From Dyella_B sp036746095 (GTDB lineage Bacteria > Pseudomonadota > Gammaproteobacteria > Xanthomonadales > Rhodanobacteraceae): DNA of 64,000 nucleotides. Positions 26,073 to 34,910 of the stretch are shown one piece after another. The stretch's first letter is position 1, and every line of letters starts with the position of its first letter. The notes under the pieces were generated by a model. The model worked only from the letters and a program-made list of their open reading frames with translations, ran no database searches and was not told where the DNA came from. Both the position numbers and the translations under genes were made by a program. The stretch covers positions 186,001-250,000 of the forward strand of contig NZ_DAIOEU010000001.1 of the NCBI RefSeq assembly GCF_036746095.1. The letters run 5' to 3'.

Positions 26073-26116
26073 ACAAACTCGCCTCTTGCGTCGAGAGTTT
26101 GTCAAGAGCATATAAT
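26073..26116 (+). promoter_or_regulatory. Exopolysaccharide operon promoter with inverted repeat
   Basis: A consensus -10 box TATAAT lies at 26111-26116, 48 bp before the first start codon. A possible -35 is TTGCGT at 26086-26091 (19-bp spacing, not ideal). ACAAACTC (26073-26080) and GAGTTTGT (26095-26102) are perfect 8-bp inverted repeats around the -35 area, a likely regulator site. Confidence 0.65.
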
Positions 26117-26163
26117 GAGACAGGGATCACACTTTCACTTTCCACTACCGGCCGAGAGTGCTT

Positions 26164-26784
26164 ATGAAAAGCCTCAGTCGTTGTTTTGCGCTGTTCCTGC
26201 CATGGCTGCTCGCCGCCTGTGCCACCACGGGTTCCGGCGCGCCACCGAAGCTGGATGCAGACGTGCAGGCCGTTACCACCTACCACATTGGTGTGGACGA
26301 CCAGTTACAAATCACCGTCTGGCATAACCCGGACCTCAGCGTCAGCGTCCCGGTGCGGCCAGATGGCCGGATCACCGTGCCGCTGATCGGCGACGTGGTG
26401 GCCGGCGGACGCACGCCCGACCAAGTATCCGCCGAAATCAAGGACAAGCTGCAATCCTATATACGGGATCCGCAGGTCGCCGTCATTCTGATTGCTCTGC
26501 GCAGCAACGAATACCTGTCGCGGGTGCGAGTCACCGGTGCGGTACGCAGCCCGATTTCGATTCCTTATCGCCAGGGCATGACCGTGCTCGACGCGGTCCT
26601 GGCTGCAGGCGGCATTACCGAGTTTGCGGCGCCGGACCGCACCGAGCTGTATCGCAAGGGCGATGCCGACAGCCCCGTCGCGTACGCGGTGCATCTGGAA
26701 AAGATCCTGCAGAAGGGCGACCTGGCCAACAACTACCCGGTACAGCCCGGGGATGTGATTACGGTGCCGCAGCGCGCGTTCTGA
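26164..26784 (+). CDS. Polysaccharide export lipoprotein (Wza/GumB/EpsA-like)
   Basis: A 206-residue lipoprotein. The signal ends in the lipobox LLAAC. A Poly_export domain follows (YHIGVDDQLQITVWHNPDLS, VRPDGRITVPLIGDV) and one or two SLBB-type ligand domains (VRVTGAVRSPISIP, then VQPGDVITVPQRAF). It would form the outer-membrane/periplasmic channel through which the polymer leaves the cell. First gene of the + strand exopolysaccharide operon, with a promoter at 26111. ATG 26164 gives the lipoprotein signal directly. Confidence 0.92.
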   Translation: MKSLSRCFALFLPWLLAACATTGSGAPPKLDADVQAVTTYHIGVDDQLQITVWHNPDLSVSVPVRPDGRITVPLIGDVVAGGRTPDQVSAEIKDKLQSYIRDPQVAVILIALRSNEYLSRVRVTGAVRSPISIPYRQGMTVLDAVLAAGGITEFAAPDRTELYRKGDADSPVAYAVHLEKILQKGDLANNYPVQPGDVITVPQRAF

Positions 26785-26851
26785 TCGTGTGCTCCATGGG
26801 CATGGAGCGCAGGCGGCGGCTTTTTAGGGATAGCAAAGGGAAGGGGATGTC

Positions 26852-28396
26852 ATGGGGGGAGAACTTGCACCTTTGGGCGGCATGCTGCCAGCGCTGATCA
26901 ACGAGGCGCGGCGCCGCCGCATGGCCTTGGGCGTAGCGTTTGCCGTGATCGCCATCGCGGCCCTGGTCGCCGGCATGTTCTGGCCGAAAAAATACGAAGC
27001 GTCCACCACCATCCTGGCGCAGGAAAGCAACATCATCACGCCACTGATGGAAGGCGCGGCTTCGGCGACCGCGAATGCCAACCGGGCGGGTATCGCCCAG
27101 AACGTGATTTTCAGCCGCAAAGTGCTCGATCAGATTCTGGAGGTCGGCGGCTGGACGGCCATGCATCCGACGCCGATCCAGCGCGATCTCATCCTCGAGG
27201 GCATTCGGACCCGCACCAAGGTGCAGATCTCGCACGGCAATCTGATCACCATCAGTTATACCGATTCCGAGCCGCGGCGCGCGTTCGTGGTGACGCAGGC
27301 GTTCGCGCGTCTTTTCATCAGCGAAAGCCTGGCCTCGAAACAGCGCGAAAGCCGCGACGCCTACGAGTTCATCAACAGCCAGGTCGAAACCTATCGGCGC
27401 AAGCTGACCGATGCCGAAGACAAGCTCAAGGCCTATCGCGAATCCAACGTGGATGCGCGGCCGGGCAGCGATGCCGACACCAATTCGCGCATCAGCCAGC
27501 TGCGTACGCAAATCGAGAATACGCAGCTGGAACTGACCGAAAAGCGCTCGCAGGCAGCAGCGCTGCAAGCCCAGCTGTCGGGCGAATCGGAAGTCAACGC
27601 CGTGCACACTGCGCAAGGCATCTACGACGTCCAGCTTGCCGATCTGCAGGGTCAGCTGGACAAGCTGCTGCTCACCTACACTGACCAATATCCTGACGTG
27701 ATCCGGCTGCGCCATCAGATCCAGGATGTGCGCCAGCAGATGGCCCAGTCCGACCAGCGCAAGCAGGCGGCACGCGCCGCCGGCGCGCCGATACCGCTGG
27801 ATAGCGCGGTGCAAATGAACCCGCTTTACCAGCAACTGAAGATCCAGCTTGCCGCCACCGAGGGCGACGCCGCCGCAGCCGAGGCACGCATCCAGGCCAG
27901 CGAAGGAATGCTCGCCACGGAACTGGACCGCAGCAAACGCATTTCCAGTTCGGAAAACGTCACTTCCGAACTGACGCGCGACTACGACGTCAACCGCGAC
28001 GTTTACCAGGATCTGTTGAAGCGTCGCGAGAATGCGCGCGTGTCGATGAATCTCGATGCCGAACAACGCGGCTTGACCTTCCTGATCCAGAATCCCGCAG
28101 CGGTGCCGCTGGTGCCATCGGGCCTGCGCTTCATGCATTTCGGCGCGGCGGGCCTGGTGTTGTCGCTGGCCATTCCGTTCGGCCTGTTGTTCGCGCTGGT
28201 GCGTTTCGATCCGCGCGTTCGCTCGGCCGACCAGTTGGAGCGCGCGCTGGGCAGCAACGTGCTGGCAACGATTCCGTTCTACCCAACCCCGCGCGACCGC
28301 CGCCGCGACCGGTTGCATAACACCATGCTGGTGTTGATCGGTGTCGGCGTTGCCGCGTTTTACCTGATTCTGTTCTGGATCCGGCATAAGGGTTGA
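26852..28396 (+). CDS. Chain-length determinant protein (Wzz/GumC-like)
   Basis: A 514-residue inner-membrane co-polymerase. Membrane spans lie near both ends (residues ~24-42, and two in the last ~130 residues: ~430-450 and ~490-510) around a long periplasmic coiled coil. The N-terminal Wzz segment is KKYEASTTILAQESNIITPL. There is no fused kinase; the kinase-like protein is the next gene. The form fits the exosortase-A-associated chain-length family. SD AAGGGGAT precedes ATG 26852. In the 67-bp gap after the lipoprotein gene, GCTCCATG..CATGGAGC (26791-26808) could form a small hairpin. Confidence 0.9.
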   Translation: MGGELAPLGGMLPALINEARRRRMALGVAFAVIAIAALVAGMFWPKKYEASTTILAQESNIITPLMEGAASATANANRAGIAQNVIFSRKVLDQILEVGGWTAMHPTPIQRDLILEGIRTRTKVQISHGNLITISYTDSEPRRAFVVTQAFARLFISESLASKQRESRDAYEFINSQVETYRRKLTDAEDKLKAYRESNVDARPGSDADTNSRISQLRTQIENTQLELTEKRSQAAALQAQLSGESEVNAVHTAQGIYDVQLADLQGQLDKLLLTYTDQYPDVIRLRHQIQDVRQQMAQSDQRKQAARAAGAPIPLDSAVQMNPLYQQLKIQLAATEGDAAAAEARIQASEGMLATELDRSKRISSSENVTSELTRDYDVNRDVYQDLLKRRENARVSMNLDAEQRGLTFLIQNPAAVPLVPSGLRFMHFGAAGLVLSLAIPFGLLFALVRFDPRVRSADQLERALGSNVLATIPFYPTPRDRRRDRLHNTMLVLIGVGVAAFYLILFWIRHKG

Positions 28397-28398
28397 GC

Positions 28399-29178
28399 AT
28401 GAATACCCAAGACGAAAACGTGTTTACCAACCGCCGCGATCACAAGCCCGAAGCCGGCGTACGCAACATCGACGAGACGCCTTCGAGCGGGCACTCGATT
28501 GCGTTGATGACGGAAGTCGGCCACGCGCTGGTGCCGGCGCAGCTGGAACAGCGCCGGATGATCCACCGCGAAGATTCGGTGCGTCGCCAGTCCGATGCGT
28601 TCCGCGGCATTCGCACGCGTCTGCTTGAGCTGGCGGGGGCGCAGAACTTCATCACGCTGGTGGTATCGGTCAGCCCTCATTCGGGCGGCAGTTTCGTGGC
28701 GCGCAACCTGGCCGCGGCGTTCGCCTTCGACGAAGCGAAGACCAGCCTGCTGATCGACTGCAACCTGCGTTATCCCAGCCAGCACAAGGCACTGGGCGTG
28801 CAGCCGGAAAAGGGCGGCTTGATCGAATACCTCGAGCATCCCATCCGCGGCATCAAATCGATCATCTACCAGACCGGCATTCCGCGCCTGCGCCTCGTGC
28901 CGGCGGGCACGTCGCGCGAAAACGGCGGCGAATTTTTCTCGTCGTTCCGCATGCGCGCGATGCTTGATTCGCTGCGCTGCCGCTACGCCGACCGCTATCT
29001 GTTCCTGGACGGACCGGCGATCAACGGTTCGCCGGATGCACGCATTTTGTCCGACCTGGCCGATTTCGTTGTGGTGGTGGTGGGCTATGGACGCGATACG
29101 CCGGCTGCCGTCAATCAGGCCGTCGCCAATTTCGATGCAAGCAAGCTGGCAGGAGTGGTGTTCAACCAGTCGGCGTAG
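28399..29178 (+). CDS. Wzc/CpsD-like kinase homologue with degraded P-loop
   Basis: A 259-residue cytoplasmic protein of the bacterial tyrosine-kinase/ParA fold. The Walker A region reads VSPHSGGSFVARNLAAAF: it is shorter than the GxGKS/T consensus and has no lysine. The Walker A' segment reads LLIDCNLRYP (Asn where Asp is usual), while Walker B (YLFLDGPAIN) is recognisable. No C-terminal tyrosine cluster is seen. Active homologues phosphorylate themselves to control polymer length. This one likely regulates its Wzz partner without ATP hydrolysis. It begins 2 bp after the Wzz stop codon. Confidence 0.85.
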   Translation: MNTQDENVFTNRRDHKPEAGVRNIDETPSSGHSIALMTEVGHALVPAQLEQRRMIHREDSVRRQSDAFRGIRTRLLELAGAQNFITLVVSVSPHSGGSFVARNLAAAFAFDEAKTSLLIDCNLRYPSQHKALGVQPEKGGLIEYLEHPIRGIKSIIYQTGIPRLRLVPAGTSRENGGEFFSSFRMRAMLDSLRCRYADRYLFLDGPAINGSPDARILSDLADFVVVVVGYGRDTPAAVNQAVANFDASKLAGVVFNQSA

Positions 29179-29240
29179 GACGCAAGGCGACTGGGATGCA
29201 ACGGATTCAACGCAGCACATTGACGGAAGGGAGGGGAGAC

Positions 29241-30611
29241 ATGCCGGCATCCACCACGCTAGTTCGAGCCATGGCGCTTGCGCTCGTCGTCGTGCCGGGT
29301 GCGGCATCGGCCGCGCAATTCAATTATTCGATCTTCGGCAGCGTCGAACACAGCGACAACATCACGCTGAGCGACAGCAACCCGATCAGCCAGAACGTCT
29401 TCATTCCCGGCTTCAGCTTCAACTACCAGCAGCAAGGTTCGACCTTGCAGGCGAACGTAAGCGGCACATTTCAGGACAACGATTATCTGGGGCACCAATT
29501 TGCCAACCAGACGCAGACCGAACTGGCCGGCCAGGCCAATTGGACGGTGCTGCCCAAGCGCCTGGACTTTACCGTCGAGGATTACGCGGGTGTGGAGCCG
29601 GTGGATTCCCTGGCCAGCAACGCGCCGGACAACCGGCAGCAGACCAACGTGCTGTCGTTGGGCCCGACCTTGCACCTGCAGTTCGGCAACGTCATGCGCG
29701 CGCAGGTCGAGCTGCACTATCTCAACAGCTACGCCTCGAAGGTGAAGGATTTCAATTCGAACCGCGGGATGGCGGCGTTCCGGCTGTATCGCGATCTCAA
29801 TCCCACCGACACGCTGTCGCTGAACCTCGAATCGCAACGGGTGCGATTCAACGACAGCACCAACACGACACTGGTCGATGGCGTCGACAGCAGCATTGCG
29901 ACACCCAATTACACGCGTGACGAATTCTACGCGCGCTACACCAGCACGCTCGCGCACTTCAATGCCGACGTGCTGGCCGGCTGGTCGAAGATCGATTTCG
30001 ATCACGCGCACGGCGATTCCAAGCCGCTGGGCAGGGTCACCTTGGGTTGGCAATTCACCCCGCACCAGACCTTGACCGCCACCGGCGCCTATCAGTTTTC
30101 CGATGCTGCGCAAGACATGTTTTTGCAGCCGGGGCAGAGCGTGGTCAACATTCTGGATGAGAACCCGACCGACTTTCTCTACAACCCCGGCGGCGGCATC
30201 AGCACCGGCAGCCTGGTGATCGATTCGGAGGTTTACCTGGAGCGAATCCTGGAAGCGACCTACACCTATCACACCGAACGCTTCCAGCTGTCGATTGCAC
30301 CGACGTACGACAAGCTTGCCTATCTCGATAACTCCACTTTCAACCAATCCACGCGCGGCGGCACCATCGAAGCCAATTTTCACCTGCGTCCGCATACGTC
30401 GCTGGCCGCCTTCGTCAATGCCGAGCGTCTGACCTATACGTCGCTGCAGCGCACCGACAAGACCTATCGCTACGGCGTCGATCTGGGGCATCAGTGGGCG
30501 CCGCATTGGACCTGGCACGTTTCCTATATCCGTCAGCTGCGCAGCAGTAACGCGGCTGACCAGAGCTACCACGAGAACGAAATCTTTTTCAGCGTGGTGT
30601 TCAAGCGATGA
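29241..30611 (+). CDS. Outer-membrane beta-barrel of the exopolysaccharide system
   Basis: A 456-residue protein with a signal peptide (MPASTTLVRAMALALVVVPG, cut near SAAQ) and many amphipathic strands of about ten residues. It resembles the beta-barrel found beside exosortase-A/PEP-CTERM polysaccharide loci. ATG 29241 is preceded by GGAGGGGAGAC, which decides it against ATG 29196. It ends in VVFKR with a C-terminal aromatic pattern (NEIFFSVVF) typical of outer-membrane insertion. Probably a partner of the export lipoprotein. The stop overlaps the next start by 4 bp. Confidence 0.78.
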   Translation: MPASTTLVRAMALALVVVPGAASAAQFNYSIFGSVEHSDNITLSDSNPISQNVFIPGFSFNYQQQGSTLQANVSGTFQDNDYLGHQFANQTQTELAGQANWTVLPKRLDFTVEDYAGVEPVDSLASNAPDNRQQTNVLSLGPTLHLQFGNVMRAQVELHYLNSYASKVKDFNSNRGMAAFRLYRDLNPTDTLSLNLESQRVRFNDSTNTTLVDGVDSSIATPNYTRDEFYARYTSTLAHFNADVLAGWSKIDFDHAHGDSKPLGRVTLGWQFTPHQTLTATGAYQFSDAAQDMFLQPGQSVVNILDENPTDFLYNPGGGISTGSLVIDSEVYLERILEATYTYHTERFQLSIAPTYDKLAYLDNSTFNQSTRGGTIEANFHLRPHTSLAAFVNAERLTYTSLQRTDKTYRYGVDLGHQWAPHWTWHVSYIRQLRSSNAADQSYHENEIFFSVVFKR

Positions 30612-31390
30612 GCGTGCGTGCCGAAGCGGAACTGCCGTTCTTTTTCGGGCCGGAACAAAGCCTGTTCGGCCTGTTCCATGCCAGCGGCAAGCCGGCGCGC
30701 AAGGCGATGCTGCTATGTCCGCCGTTGGGGCAGGACCAGATCCGCTGCCATCGCCTTTACCGGCAGCTGGCGCAGGCGCTGGCCGCCGAAGGGGTTGCCG
30801 TGTTGCGCTTCGACTACTACGGCACGGGCGACTCGGCCGGGGACAGCGTGGACATGGATTGGCAGCGTTGCCTGGCCGATAGCGCCGCCGCCGCCAACGA
30901 ATTGCGCGCGCGCGCCGGTGTCGATCGCGTGTTGGCGTTTGGCGCGCGCCTGGGCGGAAGCATTGCATTGGCTTGTGCCGCGCAAGCGCGCTTGGCCGGC
31001 ATCGTGGCGTGGGATCCCGTGCTCGACGGGCGCGCGTATGCCACGCATCTGGATGCCATGCAATCGGCGCTGTGCCGTGACAGGCAGCGCTTCATGGTGC
31101 CGCGCGATGCAGCAGACGCCGCGGCGCAATGGCTCGGTTTTGCGATCAGCGAGCGCTTTCGCCAGCAGATCATGGATTTGCATGTCGAGCGTCCGGCCGT
31201 GCCGACGTTGCTGCTGGATTCGCTTTCATCGGATGGGCCGCAGTCGTGGGGCAGTCTTGTAGCCGATGCCGCCGCCGTGAGGCGCGTGCAGCCGCCCACG
31301 CCGTGGAATGATCCGCGTCGACTCGAAGTGGCGATTCTCTCGCACCCGCTGATCCAGGCCGTGACGCAGCACGTGCAGGAGGCGGCGTGA
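30608..31390 (+). CDS. Alpha/beta hydrolase, exosortase-A-system type 2 (nucleophile missing)
   Basis: A 260-residue alpha/beta-hydrolase. The oxyanion region LLCPPLGQDQIR and VLRFDYYGTGDS are clear. The nucleophile elbow, usually GxSxG, reads GARLGG, with Arg where Ser is expected, so ester hydrolysis by the standard route is unlikely. This Arg form appears typical of the hydrolase-2 family of exosortase-A polysaccharide loci. It may bind an acyl chain or act as a scaffold. It overlaps the barrel gene by 4 bp and the next gene by 1 bp, so it is tightly coupled. Confidence 0.8.
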   Translation: MSVRAEAELPFFFGPEQSLFGLFHASGKPARKAMLLCPPLGQDQIRCHRLYRQLAQALAAEGVAVLRFDYYGTGDSAGDSVDMDWQRCLADSAAAANELRARAGVDRVLAFGARLGGSIALACAAQARLAGIVAWDPVLDGRAYATHLDAMQSALCRDRQRFMVPRDAADAAAQWLGFAISERFRQQIMDLHVERPAVPTLLLDSLSSDGPQSWGSLVADAAAVRRVQPPTPWNDPRRLEVAILSHPLIQAVTQHVQEAA

Positions 31391-32214
31391 TGCAGGAGCG
31401 GGCGTTTCGTTTTGGACGCGCGCGGCATCTGGTCGGCGTTGCCGGCGTGCCGCCGCCGGCCGCGTCGGAAACAGTGGGCGTGATCGTGCTCAATGCCGGC
31501 CTGGTGCATCGGATCGGGCCGTTTCGCCTGCATGTGGAGATGACGCGGCGCTTGAACGCCAGCGGTTATCCCACCTTGCGCTTCGATCTATCCACCATCG
31601 GCGACAGCGCCGCCAGTGGCGAATCGCAGACGCGCAAGCAGCAGATCTGCGCGGACGTTGGCGATGCGATGAAGCTGCTTGGCGAACAGGCGGCATGCAA
31701 GCGCTTCGTCTTGATCGGCCTGTGTTCCGGTTCGCAGAGCGCGCACATGGTCGCCTGCAGCGATCCCAACGTGGCCGGCGCGGTTTTCCTCGATGGCTAT
31801 GCGTATCGCACGCTGGGTTACCACTTGCGTTATTACCTGCCGCGCCTGCTGGACATGAAGCGTTGGCTGCGCATGCTTTCGCGCCGCCGCAAGGCGCAAG
31901 ACGGCAGCGGCGAGCCGGCTTTCACCGTGGCGCCGTTGCCGCAAGCGGTGGTGCGCTCCGACCTGGCCGGCATGCTCGATCGAGGCCTGAAGCTGTGCCT
32001 GATCTATAGCGGCGGCATCAGCCGGTATTTCAATCACGCGCGCCAGTTCCGCGAATGTTTCGGCGGAGTCGTCAGCCGTCCCGGCGTCTCCACCCGTTTC
32101 CTCAAGGAAGCCGATCACACCTACATCCTCACCAGCGACCGCAACCGCTTGCTGGACAACGTCGAGCGCTGGCTCTTCGACAATTTTCCCGTCACCACGG
32201 GTGGTACCCCATGA
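31390..32214 (+). CDS. Alpha/beta hydrolase, exosortase-A-system type 1
   Basis: A 274-residue alpha/beta-hydrolase from ATG 31390. PTLRFDLSTIGDSAASGES is the usual strand 4 region; the elbow reads LIGLCSGSQSAH, with Cys in the nucleophile position, and the likely late His is in KEADHTYI. Sister of the preceding hydrolase, and both occur as a pair in exosortase-A polysaccharide loci. Possible roles are removal or transfer of acyl groups on the polymer. The gene overlaps its upstream neighbour by one base and galE by four. Confidence 0.8.
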   Translation: MQERAFRFGRARHLVGVAGVPPPAASETVGVIVLNAGLVHRIGPFRLHVEMTRRLNASGYPTLRFDLSTIGDSAASGESQTRKQQICADVGDAMKLLGEQAACKRFVLIGLCSGSQSAHMVACSDPNVAGAVFLDGYAYRTLGYHLRYYLPRLLDMKRWLRMLSRRRKAQDGSGEPAFTVAPLPQAVVRSDLAGMLDRGLKLCLIYSGGISRYFNHARQFRECFGGVVSRPGVSTRFLKEADHTYILTSDRNRLLDNVERWLFDNFPVTTGGTP

Positions 32215-33215
32215 ATACAGTCCTGGTTACCGGCGGTGCCGGCTACATCGGCAGTCACGTCGTCCAGCAGTTGGTGGCGCGGGGCGAGCACGTGGTGGTG
32301 ATCGACAACTTGAGTACCGGTTTTCGCGAAGCCGTGCGCGGCGCCGAACTGGTGATCGGCAACGTCGGCGATCCGGGCCTGGTAAGCCACGTGATGGCGG
32401 CGCACCGCTTCGATGCGGTATTGCATTTCGCCGCCCATACCATCGTGCCCGAGTCCGTGTGCGATCCGCTCAAGTATTACGGCAACAACACCTGCAACAC
32501 GCGCAACCTGCTGGCGTGCTGTGCCGATGCCGGCGTCGACAAGTTCATCTTTTCCTCGACGGCGGCCGTCTATGGCGAGACGGCCAACGGCATTGCCGAC
32601 GAAGACACGCCGACCCGGCCGATCAATCCCTACGGCACGTCCAAGCTGATGTCCGAAACCATGTTGCGCGATCACAGCGCGGCGGGTGCGATGCGGCACG
32701 TGATACTTCGTTACTTCAACGTCGCCGGCTGCGATCCGGCGGGACGCATCGGCCATTCCACGCCCAATGCGACGCTGCTGATCAAGGTGTGCTGCGAGCA
32801 CGCGGTGGGCATTCGCGACAGCCTGTCGATTTTCGGCACCGATTACGACACGCCGGACGGCACCGGCATTCGTGACTACATTCATGTCGACGACCTGGCC
32901 GCGGCGCATCTGCATGCGCTCGATCATCTTCGTCGCGGCGGTTCGTCGCTGACCTTGAACTGCGGCTACGGCCATGGCTACAGCGTGCGCGAGGTGATCA
33001 ACGCCGTGGCCAGGATAGGCGGCAAGCCGCTCAACGTGATCGAACTGCCGCGCCGCCCCGGCGACATTCCCAAGCTGATTGCCTGCAGCGATCGCCTGAA
33101 GCACGTGCTCGATTGGCGTCCGCATTACGACGACCTGGATGTCATCGTCGGCACGGCGCTGCGCTGGGAACAGCAGCTTTTGTACAAGCGCGTTCCGCTG
33201 TCGTCGGTGGCTTGA
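32211..33215 (+). CDS. galE: UDP-glucose 4-epimerase
   Basis: A 334-residue extended SDR. It has the NAD motif TGGAGYIGSH at the N-terminus, VVIDNLSTGFREAV, VLHFAAHTIVPESV, the catalytic Ser in SSTAAVYGE, the YxxxK pair in NPYGTSKLM, LRYFNVAGCDPAGRIG and GIRDYIHVDDLAAAH. It interconverts UDP-glucose and UDP-galactose and so supplies galactose for the polymer. ATG 32211 overlaps the previous stop by 4 bp. Epimerases acting on the N-acetylated sugars are similar in sequence, so the exact substrate is open. Confidence 0.92.
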   Translation: MNTVLVTGGAGYIGSHVVQQLVARGEHVVVIDNLSTGFREAVRGAELVIGNVGDPGLVSHVMAAHRFDAVLHFAAHTIVPESVCDPLKYYGNNTCNTRNLLACCADAGVDKFIFSSTAAVYGETANGIADEDTPTRPINPYGTSKLMSETMLRDHSAAGAMRHVILRYFNVAGCDPAGRIGHSTPNATLLIKVCCEHAVGIRDSLSIFGTDYDTPDGTGIRDYIHVDDLAAAHLHALDHLRRGGSSLTLNCGYGHGYSVREVINAVARIGGKPLNVIELPRRPGDIPKLIACSDRLKHVLDWRPHYDDLDVIVGTALRWEQQLLYKRVPLSSVA

Positions 33216-34910
33216 ATGCGTGCTCGCCGGTTGACGCTGATGACAGCTTGGCTCCTGATGGCCGTTCTTCTGATCGGCGGCACAGCGGCCAGCGCGGGTT
33301 CACGCCCATTGGCAAGCCGTGCAGCGCCGGCGGATACCACGCCGGATCAACGCATCCTCGTGCATCGCAATGCGGGCAAGGATGCGGACGTGCTGGTGTC
33401 GGTCGGCATTCCGTTTCCACCCGGCACACTGCGGGATGCGCATCTGCTACGCATCCTGGATGAAAGCGGCGCGGAAGTACCCGCGGCCGTCCAGACGACT
33501 TTGCTGTGGTACGCGAAAGACGGCAGCGTGCGCGCCGTTCGCGCACAGTTCCACGCCCACCTTGGCGAGGATGCGCAGGCGTTCTATTTCTCGATCGGCA
33601 AGCCGCGCCAGCGGGATCTGCCCGGATGGCCGTACGCCAAGGGACTGGTCGCCGACGTGCAAGGCTTGAAGGTGGCCACTGCCTTGGCAACGCTCAGCCC
33701 GGCGTGGCTGTGCAACTCGCTGGTTGCCGGTCCGCAATTTCCGGCGCAGCCCAACGAGGCGTATGCCAATTATGTTGCGACGCAGTTCCAGTGGGCGCGG
33801 CCGTTGCCGGTGAACGATCCCACCGCATGGCTGTTCGACCGGCCTTCCACGCTGTTCAAGGCATATATCCGCACCGGCCGTTTCGATTATCTGCAAGCGG
33901 CCGATCTCAGTTATCACTTCTACATGAAATACATCCGCCGCGACGGCTTGGCGATGAGCCCGTTCTGCGCCGGCGGCTGGGCCTACAACGACAAGCCATG
34001 CGACGTGAAATACGTCTACGTCGAGCCCATCCTGCTTGCATTGGCGCTGACCGGCGACGATAGCGAGCACGATCCGCAAACCGTCGACAAGATGATGACG
34101 CTGTGGGAAAACGGCGGCTGGGGCAATCGCCCGGGGCCTTATACCAGCCCCTCGCAGCATTTCACGGAACGCATGACTGGCCTGGGCTTGCTGGAAACCG
34201 TCAGCGCCTATGAATTGACCGGCGACCGCCGTTATCTCAAGCGTGTCAACGATCGCATCGGGTGGCTCTACGAACATCAGCGCAACAACCCGGATGGCCT
34301 CGGCGATGACGGTTCCTGGCGCAACAGCTGGAACCTGCATGAAGACGACTCCTGGAACCCCTCCACCGACGTGCGCGGCAGCTCGCCATGGATGACGGAA
34401 AACATCATCGATGGCCTGTGGCACGCATGGCTGGTCACCGGCGATCCGCGCATACCCACCATGATCACCGCGTTTGGCCGTTATCTTGAGCAATACGGCT
34501 GGATCAAGTCGAACCTGCTGCATTACGAGCACGACTGGCGCAATCCCTGTTCCGGTCCGGACGGCCAGATCACATGGTATTGGTCATCGTCGCACGCCGA
34601 CACGAAAGCGCTGTCGCATATCGAAGACTCGGATGGCTGGTACAGCGATGCGCATACGGTCGAGATCGCCTTGCCGGTGGCCGCGGCTTACTACTTCGAG
34701 AAAGATCCCAGGCAAAGCGCCGCATTGAAGCATCGGCTGGATGCACTGGAGTCGTCCTACAACATCGATTGCGCCAAATCGGCCGATCCACTGCGACGCT
34801 TCAATTGGAACAACCGCGGTAGCGGTGTCGTCGCGTGGCTGATTCGCCAGCCCCCCGGCAGCGGCGCCGCGGCAGGGCCGTCAACAGCAGCCAAAAGAGT
34901 GACGCCATGA
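33216..34910 (+). CDS. Secreted protein of unknown function, alpha-barrel-like, in the exopolysaccharide operon
   Basis: 564 residues with a signal peptide (LMTAWLLMAVLLIGGTAASA). Residues ~45-140 are beta-rich; the rest looks like an (alpha/alpha) barrel with repeated aromatic helices (TERMTGLGLLETVSAYELTG, WMTENIIDGLWHAWLVTGDP). This recalls periplasmic polysaccharide lyases and unsaturated glycosidases, but no specific family was recognised. The start directly follows the galE stop. A natural guess is trimming or degradation of the polymer in the periplasm. Its stop overlaps the flippase start. Confidence 0.75.
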   Translation: MRARRLTLMTAWLLMAVLLIGGTAASAGSRPLASRAAPADTTPDQRILVHRNAGKDADVLVSVGIPFPPGTLRDAHLLRILDESGAEVPAAVQTTLLWYAKDGSVRAVRAQFHAHLGEDAQAFYFSIGKPRQRDLPGWPYAKGLVADVQGLKVATALATLSPAWLCNSLVAGPQFPAQPNEAYANYVATQFQWARPLPVNDPTAWLFDRPSTLFKAYIRTGRFDYLQAADLSYHFYMKYIRRDGLAMSPFCAGGWAYNDKPCDVKYVYVEPILLALALTGDDSEHDPQTVDKMMTLWENGGWGNRPGPYTSPSQHFTERMTGLGLLETVSAYELTGDRRYLKRVNDRIGWLYEHQRNNPDGLGDDGSWRNSWNLHEDDSWNPSTDVRGSSPWMTENIIDGLWHAWLVTGDPRIPTMITAFGRYLEQYGWIKSNLLHYEHDWRNPCSGPDGQITWYWSSSHADTKALSHIEDSDGWYSDAHTVEIALPVAAAYYFEKDPRQSAALKHRLDALESSYNIDCAKSADPLRRFNWNNRGSGVVAWLIRQPPGSGAAAGPSTAAKRVTP

